Positions 48,893 to 57,927 of a stretch of DNA of 64,000 nt are shown in pieces. The stretch's first letter is position 1; each line of letters begins with the position of its first letter. Location of the stretch: NCBI GenBank assembly GCA_947570625.1, contig CANOUP010000004.1, positions 35,996-99,995 of the forward strand, read 5' to 3'. The notes below the pieces were generated by a model that saw nothing but the letters and a program-made list of their open reading frames with translations, was not told where the DNA came from and did no database searches. A program made the translations under genes and the position numbers. This DNA is from an uncultured Clostridia bacterium (GTDB lineage Bacteria; Bacillota; Clostridia; Christensenellales; Borkfalkiaceae).

Positions 48893-49734
48893 GCCGCCTC
48901 CTTCAAAACTATAACCGTTTTGGAGGGGTCTACCCTGTCGGGTTCTATAATAAGCTCGCCTATATAATCGGCTTTTATTCTTCCGCCCGACGGGTTGAGC
49001 ACGCTGTCCACCTTTCCGCTTATGTCGGCTTCGACGGTGCAGTACTCGAAGGCGAGCGTCGTATTTATAAGACGGCAGTTGACGAGCCTGAGATTTTTTA
49101 TATAGCAGAAGCCTTGAAGGCTTTCTATCGTGCAGTTTATCAGCGTCAGGTTCTCCGCGTTCCAGCCGAGGTATTCGCCCGACACGAACGAGTCGCGCAC
49201 GGTCACGTTTTTACTGTTCCAGAAACTGTCCTTGGACAGTATCTTCGAGTTGCCGACAGTCACGTTTTCAGCGCCGTCGAAACTGTAATCGCCCGTCAGG
49301 GTAAGCCCATCGCAATCGACGTTTCTGCAATTCATCGCAAAATAAGCGCCGTTTGCCGTAACGTTTTTAAGCGTCACGTTCTTGCAGTTCCACAGCGTTT
49401 CCGAAGCGTTGGGCATGGCGACGTTTTCAAGATAAATGCCATCCGAACGGCGGAAGGTCTTGGGCGCTTCGATGACGCCGTCGGTGAAAGTTATGTTGCG
49501 GGTATACCATATCCCCGCGCGCGCCGTATTGAATAAATTACAGCCCGTCGCCTTTATATCCTCGGAATACCACAGCGGATATTTCCATCTGAAAATGCCG
49601 TTTTCGAGCACGATGTTCTTACTCTCTTTAAGCGGAGATTCTCCGTCCGCAAAAGTGGGTTCGACGAGGTGCATATCGCGGGCGTGAAAGAGAGCGCGCT
49701 CGCCCGTATAAACTTGTCTTACGGATTTTTCCAT
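48889..49734 (-). CDS. DUF3737 right-handed beta-helix protein
   Basis: A 281-residue protein of the DUF3737 family. It begins RQVYTGERALFHARDMHLVEP, followed by short repeating turns of a beta-helix (ENGIFRWKYPLWYSEDIK, CKNVTLKNVTANGAYF, SKNVTVRDSFVSGEYLGWN), each coil carrying N-V/L-T and aromatic positions. No catalytic motif is known for the family, and no signal peptide is present. It starts 5 bp after hisS and overlaps the PLP enzyme gene by 4 bp. The pairing with MalY/PatB suggests a functional link that remains undefined. Confidence 0.88.
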   Translation of the reverse strand: MEKSVRQVYTGERALFHARDMHLVEPTFADGESPLKESKNIVLENGIFRWKYPLWYSEDIKATGCNLFNTARAGIWYTRNITFTDGVIEAPKTFRRSDGIYLENVAMPNASETLWNCKNVTLKNVTANGAYFAMNCRNVDCDGLTLTGDYSFDGAENVTVGNSKILSKDSFWNSKNVTVRDSFVSGEYLGWNAENLTLINCTIESLQGFCYIKNLRLVNCRLINTTLAFEYCTVEADISGKVDSVLNPSGGRIKADYIGELIIEPDRVDPSKTVIVLKEAA

Positions 49735-49738
49735 TGTT

Positions 49739-50998
49739 TCAGAGCTCCTTTGCGTAAATTCTTCTCACGTCGGTATAGCCGTTTGCGATAAGCTCGTCTA
49801 TCTGGAATTTGAGATTTTTCTTCATAGGCTGAACGGTAACGACCGCACCGCCCGCGCGGAGCGCCTGCGCCTCGGCGAAAACGCTCATTTTCTTTTGTAC
49901 GGACGCGCCCTTTTCGATAATGAACGCGACGCCGTTTTCGGTCAGCTTCATTTCCTGCCCGCGCAAATCCTTCAATACCGTTACGATTCTTTCGAAGCCG
50001 ATTGAAAAGCCGACGGCGTTCGTCTTTACGCCCGAAAACTTTTCAATCATTTCGTCATAGCGTCCCCCGCCCGCGACCGAGAAGGGAAAGCCTTCGAGCG
50101 TGACTTCGAAAATGGGGCCCGTGTAATAACCCATACCGCGCACGAGCGAGGGGTCGAAAGTTATTAAGGCTTTATTCCCCACCGCCGTCGAACAGCAGTC
50201 TATTATTTCCGAAAGGCTGTCTATTACCTCTTTATCCCCGCACCCTGCGGACGCGCAGAACTCGGCGCAGGTTATACCATCGGCGCAATTTTTGTATATG
50301 CCGAGGTACCTTTCGGCAAGCTCTTTGCAGAAGCCCTTGTTTACCAGCTCTTCGCCGACCCCGCCGTAACCTATCTTGTCAAGCTTGTCCAAAGATATAA
50401 GCGCGGAAGCCGTGTCCTCAGCGGAAAACCCCGCTTTAAGCGCAACGGCGGTAAGTATGCGCCTGTCGTTGACGTGCACTGTAAGTTTGGGTCCGCCTTC
50501 GCCGAAAATATGCGCCAGCATATCGGCAGTCGCGGTGATAAGCTCGATTTCGGCGAAATTAGTGCCGTCGCCGAGTATGTCTATGTCGCACTGCATAAAC
50601 TGACGGAAGCGCCCCTTCTGCGGATTGTCCGCGCGCCAGACGCAACCTATCTGCATCGCCTTGAAGGGCGATAAAAGCTTCGCGCCGTTGTTGGCGTAAA
50701 ACCTTGCAAGCGGTACGGTCAAATCGTAGCGCATACCGCAGTCGGCAAGCTCCTTGCCCGAAGCTTTCGAGCGTTCGAGCTCCGCCCCCCTCTTCATAAC
50801 CTTGAATATGAGTTTTTCGTTTTCCCCGCCCTGCTTGGAGGTCAGGTTTTCTATATGCTCCATCACGGGCGTTTCTATTTCTTCGAAACCGAACTTTGCG
50901 TACGACGACCTTATATCGGACAAAAGTTTCTGCCTCAATCTCATTTCCGAAGGCGTAATATCGCACATTCCCTTGACGGGTATCTTTTTAAAGCCCAT
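49739..50998 (-). CDS. hisS: Histidyl-tRNA synthetase
   Basis: A 419-residue class II synthetase that charges tRNA-His. Seen are the start KIPVKGMCDITPSEM, motif 2 (GRFRQFMQCDIDILG), the histidine-specific VRGMGYYTGPIFEV and GRYDEMIEKFSG, motif 3 (FSIGFERI), and the C-terminal anticodon domain. I chose the ATG at 50998, preceded by AGGAG at 51006-51010 and only about 27 nt after the predicted transcription start. There is therefore no room for a T-box leader. Confidence 0.96.
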   Translation of the reverse strand: MGFKKIPVKGMCDITPSEMRLRQKLLSDIRSSYAKFGFEEIETPVMEHIENLTSKQGGENEKLIFKVMKRGAELERSKASGKELADCGMRYDLTVPLARFYANNGAKLLSPFKAMQIGCVWRADNPQKGRFRQFMQCDIDILGDGTNFAEIELITATADMLAHIFGEGGPKLTVHVNDRRILTAVALKAGFSAEDTASALISLDKLDKIGYGGVGEELVNKGFCKELAERYLGIYKNCADGITCAEFCASAGCGDKEVIDSLSEIIDCCSTAVGNKALITFDPSLVRGMGYYTGPIFEVTLEGFPFSVAGGGRYDEMIEKFSGVKTNAVGFSIGFERIVTVLKDLRGQEMKLTENGVAFIIEKGASVQKKMSVFAEAQALRAGGAVVTVQPMKKNLKFQIDELIANGYTDVRRIYAKEL

Positions 50999-51031
50999 TG
51001 CTTTGACTCCTGAAAATTTATTGCATAACGC

Positions 51032-51060
51032 ATTATACCACAACGCGGGACAAAGTTCAA
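51032..51060 (-). promoter_or_regulatory. Promoter of hisS
   Basis: On the minus strand: TTGAAC (51055-51060), 17-bp spacer, TATAAT (51032-51037), TG-extended. Confidence 0.88.
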
Positions 51061-51090
51061 GTGTTTGACGCCGTTTTCAAACGGCGGTTT

Positions 51091-51786
51091 TTATCCCTCT
51101 TCCGCAAGACGGAACAGAAGCGTTTTAAGCGCGGGGCGGTTTTCCGCGAACATATCAACGGCAATATCCTGTCCGTAAACGCCCGACTGTTCGCTCTCGA
51201 TATACACGCTGTGCATACCGGCGTTTCTCGCGCCCTCCACGTCGTCGCGCAAGTCGTTGCCTATATAGAGGCAGTCGGCGGGGCAGAGCGAAAACTTCTT
51301 AAAAGCGCCTTCGAAAAATTTTTCGGACGGCTTTTTATATCCTATTTCGGAAGAAAGCATTATGCCGTCGAACATATCCGAAATGCCCAGCCGTGCAAGT
51401 TTGGGGCGGGTGAAACACGCCTGCGCGTTGGAGAGTAGATAAACCTTAGCCCCGCGCACGCTCAGTCCCGTTAGAAGTTCGCGCACGCCGCCGAAAAGGC
51501 GCAGTCTGCAAACGGAAGCAAGGCGGAACTTTTGGGCAAATTCCGAAACCGTGCAGTCCGCGCCGAACTCTTTTGTAAGAATTTCAAAAACTTCGGCAAG
51601 GTCGAACTCTCTGCCGTCGTCCGACGCGCGTTCTGCGCACAGCTCTGCGTACCGTTCTTTTACCGAACGCGTCCCGCCCGATTTCAGATACTTTGAAACC
51701 GTACGCCAGAACTCCGCGCTCTGCTCGTCGGTACGAATATCGGCAAGCGTGCCGTATAAATCGAAAAGAAAATTTTTCATGTTCAC
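51091..51786 (-). CDS. HAD superfamily hydrolase (subfamily IA)
   Basis: A 231-residue phosphatase-type HAD protein. Motif I is FLFDLYGTLADI (nucleophile Asp near residue 8), motif II KVYLLSNAQA, motif III lysine in EIGYKKPSEKFF, and motif IV YIGNDLRDDVEGARNAG. The substrate is a small phosphorylated metabolite that cannot be specified. It overlaps the larger HAD gene upstream by 4 bp, so the pair is coupled. Confidence 0.9.
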   Translation of the reverse strand: MNMKNFLFDLYGTLADIRTDEQSAEFWRTVSKYLKSGGTRSVKERYAELCAERASDDGREFDLAEVFEILTKEFGADCTVSEFAQKFRLASVCRLRLFGGVRELLTGLSVRGAKVYLLSNAQACFTRPKLARLGISDMFDGIMLSSEIGYKKPSEKFFEGAFKKFSLCPADCLYIGNDLRDDVEGARNAGMHSVYIESEQSGVYGQDIAVDMFAENRPALKTLLFRLAEEG

Positions 51787-52952
51787 TCTTTCATTAAGTC
51801 GTTTACTTTTCTCGCGTTGTCGGATAACGATTTGGACTGTTTCAATAGCGCGGTATAAAAATTCTTCAAATCGCTATCGGTCAGGATACAGCGTACCTGA
51901 TTGTTGTTTACCGCAATTTCAAACAACTCCTCTCTTTCGCTCAACGTCCAGCCGTCAAACCTGCTTAAATCCGCGATTACCGTATGCGTATAACTGAAAT
52001 TACCGCTGTTATTCAGCGCGTTTATCAAATCGACTTTTTTGCGCGTTTCCTCGCTCTGGCCTTTGTCGGAAACAATCTGTTCCTTCCGCTGTTCGTAATA
52101 TTTGTTTTCAAGCTTTTCGTTGGACGCCGTTCTGTCGATAATGTCCTTTACAAGCAAATCCAGCTCCTGCCCCTCGGAATAGTCGGCGGGCGCGAAAAAC
52201 TTTATTCTCTTCTCCCGCATCATTTTATAGGCTTTGGATTTGTCCTGCGTTTCGGGATTGTATACGGCAATGGAATGTCCGCCGTTTGCCGTAACCAGCT
52301 TCATACACGGTATATCGGTATCGCTGTCGCCTATGTATATCATATTTCTGAAAGGCACCCTGAGTTCGTCCTCGGAAAAACTGTCGTTGACCCCAGGGTC
52401 GTTGATATTCAGTATGCCTTTTTGTATGCGGAACAGAAACTGCGTTTTGTTGGTATAGTTGACCGCCTGCGCGGGCCATTTTGCCGCCCCGCGCTCGTTG
52501 AAGTAGAAGGAGCTTGCGTATATCTTTTCGAACACCCCTCTTTTTGCAATCGCCGTTCCCTCTATCATTTCTTTCAGCCCCGAAGAAATTATGTAATGCT
52601 CGGTTATGACCCCTTTATCGCGCGCATATGCGTTAATCCTGTCAAACCAGCCCTCCGCTCCCGGGAAAAGTTTAACCCTGCCGCCGTATTCCTGTAAACT
52701 TTTTTTGGTTACGAGAACCTGCCCTTCCGCCTTTTCGACCATCTCGTACATATAGGCAAGGTTATGGTCCATATCGTTTTTTTCCGCCAGCTCGTTGGAC
52801 TCCGTCCAGAATTGTTTTATGTCGCACCCCAGCGCCTGTATATAACCCTGCGCCTGCATATCGTCAGGAGAAAGCGTTTTGTCGAAATCGTAACAAATCG
52901 CGACAACGGGTTTATTCTCCTTGCTTTTCCTTTCTTCAAGATATTTGTTCAT
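51783..52952 (-). CDS. HAD family phosphatase, phosphoserine-phosphatase-like, 389 aa
   Basis: A 389-residue protein. The first 270 residues carry HAD motifs: VAICYDFDKTLSPDDMQAQG (nucleophile near residue 22), HYIISSGLKEMIEGT, and FRNMIYIGDSDTDIPCMKLV. An alpha-helical region of about 110 residues follows (SDKGQSEETRKKVDLINAL) and ends in a helix with KSLSDNARKVNDLMKE. It matches a Clostridia family of uncharacterised large HAD proteins. Cytoplasmic. The ATG at 52952 lies about 26 nt after the predicted transcription start. Confidence 0.85.
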   Translation of the reverse strand: MNKYLEERKSKENKPVVAICYDFDKTLSPDDMQAQGYIQALGCDIKQFWTESNELAEKNDMDHNLAYMYEMVEKAEGQVLVTKKSLQEYGGRVKLFPGAEGWFDRINAYARDKGVITEHYIISSGLKEMIEGTAIAKRGVFEKIYASSFYFNERGAAKWPAQAVNYTNKTQFLFRIQKGILNINDPGVNDSFSEDELRVPFRNMIYIGDSDTDIPCMKLVTANGGHSIAVYNPETQDKSKAYKMMREKRIKFFAPADYSEGQELDLLVKDIIDRTASNEKLENKYYEQRKEQIVSDKGQSEETRKKVDLINALNNSGNFSYTHTVIADLSRFDGWTLSEREELFEIAVNNNQVRCILTDSDLKNFYTALLKQSKSLSDNARKVNDLMKE

Positions 52953-52984
52953 AATATTCCGCCCTCAACCGAATTATTAACTAT

Positions 52985-53013
52985 ATTATAACCCGACGGT
53001 ACCTGAACGTCAA
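52985..53013 (-). promoter_or_regulatory. Promoter of the two HAD genes
   Basis: On the minus strand: TTGACG (53008-53013), 17-bp spacer, TATAAT (52985-52990). Confidence 0.88.
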
Positions 53014-53056
53014 GCGCGTAATTTCTCGGACAGGCGCGAATTGTATAAGCGCAAGG

Positions 53057-53212
53057 TCAAAAGTCCGTACGGCTTCGCCTTCTTTTCTTTACGGGCGAAT
53101 ACACGTACCTTTTACAGAAAGGGTTTACCGCGCTCTTATACTCCTTTTCCTCCGCGCGTTTAAGATGCGCGAACTCTTCGCACATAAAGTATCTTTCCAG
53201 TCTGGAAAACAT
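53057..53212 (-). CDS. Possible small basic protein, 51 aa
   Basis: A 51-codon frame in the 550-bp gap, from ATG at 53212 to TGA. It encodes a charged peptide with a Lys/Arg-rich end (YSPVKKRRRSRTDF) and MFSRLERYFMCEEFAHLKR at the start. A TATAAT lies at 53243-53248 on the same strand, but its -35 is poor and no SD is clear. I do not recognise a family. It may be a real small protein or chance. Confidence 0.35.
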   Translation of the reverse strand: MFSRLERYFMCEEFAHLKRAEEKEYKSAVNPFCKRYVYSPVKKRRRSRTDF

Positions 53213-53293
53213 AACGTATCCGCAGTTTGTCTGTTTTAAGATATTATAACGCGGGCGCGCATAAAAAGCGGTCGCAAAATTGCGACATAAAAA

Positions 53294-53315
53294 AACGGCG
53301 GTATCAACAGCCGTT
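53294..53315 (-). terminator. Terminator-like hairpin in the 53-kb gap
   Basis: Stem AACGGC/GCCGTT followed on the minus strand by a run of Ts. It coincides with the end of the open remnant frame at 53304-53432. Confidence 0.55.
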
Positions 53316-53432
53316 AAAATTTTCTCTGTAATAATAGGATTTTAAAAGACGCTGACCGAAATCTTCCAAAAGCATATTGATAAACGCAATATCGTAAATC
53401 TTCCTGTCTATACAGAAAACAAAATAATCGGA
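53304..53432 (-). pseudogene. Possible C-terminal gene remnant, 42 residues
   Basis: After an in-frame TAG at 53433-53435 the minus strand is open for 42 codons to a TGA at 53304-53306. It reads like ordinary protein (YFVFCIDRKIYDIAFIN, then LLEDFGQRLLKSYYYREN) but has no start with an SD. A terminator overlaps its end. This pattern suggests the tail of a gene whose 5' part was lost when the GH78 locus arrived. Family not recognised. Confidence 0.3.
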
Positions 53433-53438
53433 CTATAT

Positions 53439-53477
53439 AAAAGAGCTCCGTTTGCACAATGCAGGCAGAGCTCTTTT
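53439..53477 (-). terminator. Terminator of the GH3-symporter-GH78 operon
   Basis: Stem AAAAGAGCTC (53439-53448) with GAGCTCTTTT (53468-53477). On the minus strand a TTTT end follows. It lies 26 bp past the GH78 stop. Confidence 0.85.
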
Positions 53478-53502
53478 TATATTAACTTACTATTTAGCTG
53501 TT

Positions 53503-56049
53503 TTAAAACTCGTATTCACCCGCGCCGACGGTTCGCTTTGTACCGTCTGGTAAGATAATGTCCGCCGTGCAGTTTGCGGGAATTTCTACGGTAAACTTAT
53601 ATCCTTTACCCGTCTTTTCCCAACCGCTTGAAACCTTACCAAAGATACTGTCGTAACTTGCTTTTGCGCGGGCAAGCGTTCCGCCCGGTACAGGCTTAAT
53701 GACAAAATGATTTTCGCCCGCAACGTTTATACCGCACATTACTCCAAACAGCCACTCGCACACCGCGCCCTTACTGTAATGGTTTAAAGAAGCAACGCCG
53801 CCCTGCGCTTCCGTTCCTTCCCAACTCTCCCAAATAGTCGTAGCTCCCATTTTCGGCATATAGAGCCACCCCGGCATCTGCTCGTTTTCCAACAGCTTGT
53901 AGGCGTATTCGGGATTGATTTCGTTAAGAACGTATAGAATTAACGGCGTTGACAAAAAGCCCGTCCCTAATCTCCAACCGTAATTTTCAAGCGCTTTTAT
54001 TAAACGCTTCTTTGTATATTCTGTTCCCTCTTTATCAAGAAGGTTAAAATACAACGCACGGACGTGCATAGCCTGTCTGTCCGTATCGAGCGGATAATCT
54101 TTCGTTTTGCGAAGCGCACGGTAGGCTTGCTTCGTGCCGTCGGCATACTTTCTGTAAAGCGGTATATCTTCCGTCTTGCCGAGCGTATTTGCAATCTCGC
54201 ACATAAGCTGCATTATGTACGACGTGTAAGCGGTGGAAACTTCGGGGTGAGGGAATACGAAATCCGTCCAACTCATAGCGCAGACATCGGCGGGTTCTGC
54301 CCATTCGCCGTAGCTCTGACCGTAATTGACCGCAAACTTTCTGTATTTATGCTTTAAGTGAATAGGCTTTGAAAGTACGGTTTTCTTTCCGCAACGCTTT
54401 ATCATAAATTTGGCATAGCGTTTCATACCGTCGTAGTATTTTTTAAGCACCGATTTGTCGCCGTACTGCTTCCAAAGTTTGTACGGAATAATAACGCCCG
54501 CGTCCGCCCAACCTACCGAGCCGTTCATAACGCCCATATAAAAGTCCACGCCGCCCGCAGGCGCTATCTGCGGAAGCCTGCCGTTCTTTTTCTGCCAATC
54601 GTACATATCCCGCAAATACTTTTTCGCCATACTCTCGTAATCGAAGAAGTAACTTGCCGTGCCGACAAACAGTTGCGCGTCGCCAGACCAACCGTGCCTC
54701 TCTCTCGTAGGACAATCTGTGGGAACGTCGGCGTGGTTGTTCTTTGCAGACCAACGCGTGTTTTCCACAAGCTTATTGATAAGCTCGTGCGAACAGTCGA
54801 ACGACAGCGTTTCTTGCATATCCGAATAGACCGCAACAGCCGTGAAATCTTCGGGTGTGTATTCAACTTCCGTTTCGATTAAAACGTACTGAAAGCCGAA
54901 TATCGCAAACTTGGTTTTATAGTCGTTTACGCCGTCTTTGCAAGTATAAATCACTTTCTGCAAGGGCGTGATTTTTGTACCCTTTTTATTACGGCATTGA
55001 ATGTTGACTTGCGTAAATTCGCCGTCTTTATCGAGCATTTCCCCGAAACGCAGTTTTATCTTTTGACCTTTCTTTGCGTTTAATTTGAAAGCAACGTACC
55101 CCGTAAGATTTTGTCCGAAATCGAGTACGGTTGCGCCTTTGGGCGTTTTTATGAGCCTCGGCTTGAACGTTTCGTGTTCGGTAACGTACACATTATTCGA
55201 CGCCGTGGGAATCACGTTGCACTTGACGACCTTTGCTTTTCCGCTATAAGTCGGCGTGCGGTATGCTTCCACGACTTCGCCGTCCTTGTTGTCGGCAAAG
55301 CGAATTGCGCCGTCGTTACTCCACGCCCACGTTCCGTCCGAGCATACCGCGGTTATTTTTCCGTCCTGTCCGATTAGTTCCAACTGTGCGTACAGTTTGG
55401 TTTGCGTGCCGTATTGGTTTTTAATTCCCCACGCGCCGCAACTTCCACGATACCAACCGTCGGCAAGCTCCACCGTCAAGTCGTTCACGCCGCTTTTTAT
55501 GAGCTCGGTTACGTCGTAGGTCTGCAACTGAATACGCTTTGTATAATCGGTATGCCCCGGCGCAAGGTAAAAATCGCCCACGCGTTTGCCGTTTAGCCTT
55601 GCCTCGTAAATTCCGCAAGCCGTAATGTAAAGCCGCGCGCGCCGAACGCATATTGCCGTAAAGGTCTTTTTGAAGCAATCGACGGGATAGCGTTTTTTCT
55701 TGTTTACGGAATAGTTGCCGCTTATCCATTTCGCCGTAAAATCGCTTGCCCCAAGCAATCCCGCTTCAAAGAACGCCGACGAGCTTTCGCCCTCTCTGTC
55801 GTTCTCGTCCCAAAGAGTAACGTTCCACTCTACTCTTTGACGGCTAACGAGCGCGTGCGGATATTCGGCGTGCATACCGTCCGAGCACACCTTACCGCTG
55901 TCCCAAACGGTCTTACCTTTTGACGTTGCAACGATACGGTATGCTGTTTGTTTTATACCGCCCTCGCAAGTCCACGACAGGCGCGGTTTTTGAACGTCTA
56001 TCCCTATGGGATTATTTAAATATTCCGTTTTCAGATTGATTGCTTTCAT
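53503..56049 (-). CDS. GH78 alpha-L-rhamnosidase
   Basis: An 848-residue multi-domain GH78 enzyme that releases alpha-L-rhamnose from glycosides or rhamnogalacturonan. It starts NLKTEYLNNPIGIDVQKPRLSW. The (alpha/alpha)6 catalytic domain has DVPTDCPTRERHGWSGDAQ, holding the key acidic residues. WESWEGTEAQGGVASLNHYSKGAV carries the C-terminal part of the site, and a C-terminal beta-sandwich ends the protein. No signal peptide is present, so it acts in the cytoplasm on imported rhamnosides. It follows the GPH symporter gene after 12 bp, its likely supplier of substrate. Confidence 0.95.
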   Translation of the reverse strand: MKAINLKTEYLNNPIGIDVQKPRLSWTCEGGIKQTAYRIVATSKGKTVWDSGKVCSDGMHAEYPHALVSRQRVEWNVTLWDENDREGESSSAFFEAGLLGASDFTAKWISGNYSVNKKKRYPVDCFKKTFTAICVRRARLYITACGIYEARLNGKRVGDFYLAPGHTDYTKRIQLQTYDVTELIKSGVNDLTVELADGWYRGSCGAWGIKNQYGTQTKLYAQLELIGQDGKITAVCSDGTWAWSNDGAIRFADNKDGEVVEAYRTPTYSGKAKVVKCNVIPTASNNVYVTEHETFKPRLIKTPKGATVLDFGQNLTGYVAFKLNAKKGQKIKLRFGEMLDKDGEFTQVNIQCRNKKGTKITPLQKVIYTCKDGVNDYKTKFAIFGFQYVLIETEVEYTPEDFTAVAVYSDMQETLSFDCSHELINKLVENTRWSAKNNHADVPTDCPTRERHGWSGDAQLFVGTASYFFDYESMAKKYLRDMYDWQKKNGRLPQIAPAGGVDFYMGVMNGSVGWADAGVIIPYKLWKQYGDKSVLKKYYDGMKRYAKFMIKRCGKKTVLSKPIHLKHKYRKFAVNYGQSYGEWAEPADVCAMSWTDFVFPHPEVSTAYTSYIMQLMCEIANTLGKTEDIPLYRKYADGTKQAYRALRKTKDYPLDTDRQAMHVRALYFNLLDKEGTEYTKKRLIKALENYGWRLGTGFLSTPLILYVLNEINPEYAYKLLENEQMPGWLYMPKMGATTIWESWEGTEAQGGVASLNHYSKGAVCEWLFGVMCGINVAGENHFVIKPVPGGTLARAKASYDSIFGKVSSGWEKTGKGYKFTVEIPANCTADIILPDGTKRTVGAGEYEF

Positions 56050-56061
56050 TCCAAAACTCCG

Positions 56062-57927
56062 TTATTTTTGCTTCTCCGCAAGCTCGGCTTGAATCTTTTT
56101 ATAATACTTCTCGCCCTTTTCAAGCTCGGCAGTCCAAGCCGTATCATCGCGTTCTTTCCGTTTCTTTGCCTTTTCTTCACGTGTGGCGAGCTGTTCGGGC
56201 GTGAGTTTGGCACGTTTAGCCTCTTTGAGTTCTTCGGCTTTCTTTAATTTAGCCGCTTGTTTTTCGTCCGCAAGGCGTTTCTTTTCCGCTTGCTTTGCGC
56301 GTTTTTCGGCAACAGCTTTATTGTGTTTTTCGAGTTCGGCTTCAAAGTCCAAGCCCTTCTTGCCGCACTTCGCTTTGAGTTCTTCGGCAAAGATTCTCTC
56401 GCTTTCTTCCAAGAAATTCTTTTCGTCTATTTCCGCCTGAACTTCGGGAGCTATCCATTCCTCGCCGCGAGCTTCGGTTGCCGCTTTTTGTCTTTCGCGT
56501 ATCATTGTCTGTTTACGGGTAATAGTTTTTTCCACAGAAAGGAATACGAGCAATCCCGCAAGAATTACCCCCGTAATCGTTTCAAGACCTACGAATGAGA
56601 AAGTAATAACATCAAGCACCGCCTTCGACTGAGTTGCGGCAATCGTAACGCCGTCGACAATCTCGGGAGCGACATACCCCGCGCCCGAAATCATAGCATT
56701 GAATACGGACGTTGCCACGCCGACTATTGCAACCGCAATGATATTATAAACGGACATTGCCGTACCGTCGCAACGGATACCGCTCTTCCATTCTATATGG
56801 TCAAGCCCGTCGGCAAAAAGAGCCATAAAGACGTAAGCGCAGGGAAGTCCGCCGATGTTTTTAATAAATTGCCCCACAAGCACGATATATAAATTAGTAG
56901 GCATCATCCAGCAAATCGCACTGCCCAAAGCGTAAAGAAGGAATCCGATAAGCGTTACGTTGCGCTTCCCGAATTTTTTTGCAAGCGGCCAAACGGCAAA
57001 CACTCCTATTCCCATAGGAATACCGCCGATAACCGACACAAGCGTCTGCGTAATTCCGTCGTTATACGTTCCCAAAACGTAATTGCAATAATATACAAGT
57101 CCGAGATTTTTAAGCGACGAAGCGAACGTATATATGAGGAAGTAAACAAACATTACTATCATATATTTATCGGTGAGAACTATTTTAAGCTGGGTTAAGA
57201 AGGGTATCTTCCGTTCGCCTTCCGCCGCCTGTTCTTCGGTTACGCGCTCCTTCGTGAAGTAGTATTCAAGAAGAGTCAAGGGCAAAGCCATTCCCGCAAG
57301 AACGCCCATAACGATAATCCACAGCGATTTATCTACGCCGAGCATAGGCATAATCGCCATAGGGAATACGAGAGCGACCAAAATACCGCTCATCATTATC
57401 GTGGAAATCTGGTTGAATACCGAAAGCCCGCCGCGCTGAACGGTATTGCGGGTTGAAAGCGGGCACATAAGATTATGGCTCATATTGTAAATCGTATAAG
57501 CAAGCGAATAGAAAAGGTTATAAGAAATCATTACCCATACGATTTGCAACGTCTGATTGCCGCTCGGCACTAAAAACAGAAGCAGTCCCGTAACAAACAA
57601 GAGCGGCGCGGAAAGAAGCAGCCACGGGCGAGCTTTCCCTTGCTTCGTTTTCGTGCGGTCTATTATGTAACCCATAACTACGTTTGTTACAGCGTCAATA
57701 ACTTTCGATACAAGCGGGAATACAACGAGAAACAACCCGCCCCACACGGTAGTGAGTTTCAGAACGTCGGTATAATAGACGTTAAGATATGTAGCGAGCA
57801 CGGCGTTTAGCAAAAGCGCGCCGCAAGGGCCGAGCAAATAGCCGAGCCACTTCTCTTTCCCCTCCACGTTTTTGGAATGAACTTTACTGTTGAAAATTCT
57901 TGCGCTCAATAATTTCCCCGATTGCAT
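56062..57927 (-). CDS. GPH-family sugar:cation symporter with long charged C-terminal tail
   Basis: A 621-residue transporter. The first 470 residues form 12 helices of the glycoside-pentoside-hexuronide symporter family ([48 protein letters not shown]). The last 150 residues are a highly charged, Lys/Glu/Ala-rich, helix-forming tail ([19 protein letters not shown]), probably a cytoplasmic coiled coil, absent from classic MelB/XylP-type members. It should import the glycosides cut by the GH3 and GH78 enzymes on either side. It starts one base before the GH3 stop region. Confidence 0.9.
   Translation of the reverse strand: MQSGKLLSARIFNSKVHSKNVEGKEKWLGYLLGPCGALLLNAVLATYLNVYYTDVLKLTTVWGGLFLVVFPLVSKVIDAVTNVVMGYIIDRTKTKQGKARPWLLLSAPLLFVTGLLLFLVPSGNQTLQIVWVMISYNLFYSLAYTIYNMSHNLMCPLSTRNTVQRGGLSVFNQISTIMMSGILVALVFPMAIMPMLGVDKSLWIIVMGVLAGMALPLTLLEYYFTKERVTEEQAAEGERKIPFLTQLKIVLTDKYMIVMFVYFLIYTFASSLKNLGLVYYCNYVLGTYNDGITQTLVSVIGGIPMGIGVFAVWPLAKKFGKRNVTLIGFLLYALGSAICWMMPTNLYIVLVGQFIKNIGGLPCAYVFMALFADGLDHIEWKSGIRCDGTAMSVYNIIAVAIVGVATSVFNAMISGAGYVAPEIVDGVTIAATQSKAVLDVITFSFVGLETITGVILAGLLVFLSVEKTITRKQTMIRERQKAATEARGEEWIAPEVQAEIDEKNFLEESERIFAEELKAKCGKKGLDFEAELEKHNKAVAEKRAKQAEKKRLADEKQAAKLKKAEELKEAKRAKLTPEQLATREEKAKKRKERDDTAWTAELEKGEKYYKKIQAELAEKQK

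Larger units (their letters stand above)
53213..53502. other. Remainder of the 52.95-53.50 kb gap: hairpins and a remnant frame
   Basis: This part holds a GTCGCAA/TTGCGAC inverted repeat (53271-53286) and a minus-strand hairpin with T-run (53294-53315). An in-frame minus-strand stretch at 53304-53432 could be the C-terminus of a lost gene. The GH78 terminator is at 53439-53477. No complete gene is seen. Confidence 0.5.

Noticed and set aside
50999-51031. T-box leader for hisS
   Set aside because: The promoter leaves only about 27 nt of leader, far too short, and no specifier or terminator structure is present.
51067-51087. CGCCGTTT/AAACGGCG hairpin with T-run between the HAD and hisS genes
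   Set aside because: The T-run is on the plus strand, where no gene ends. On the minus strand it has none. It may still slow transcription, but I do not call a terminator.
53271-53286. GTCGCAA/TTGCGAC repeat as another operator for the XRE protein at 6931
   Set aside because: It shares GTCGCAA with the palindrome at 7181 but has a different centre and spacing. One partial match is weak evidence.
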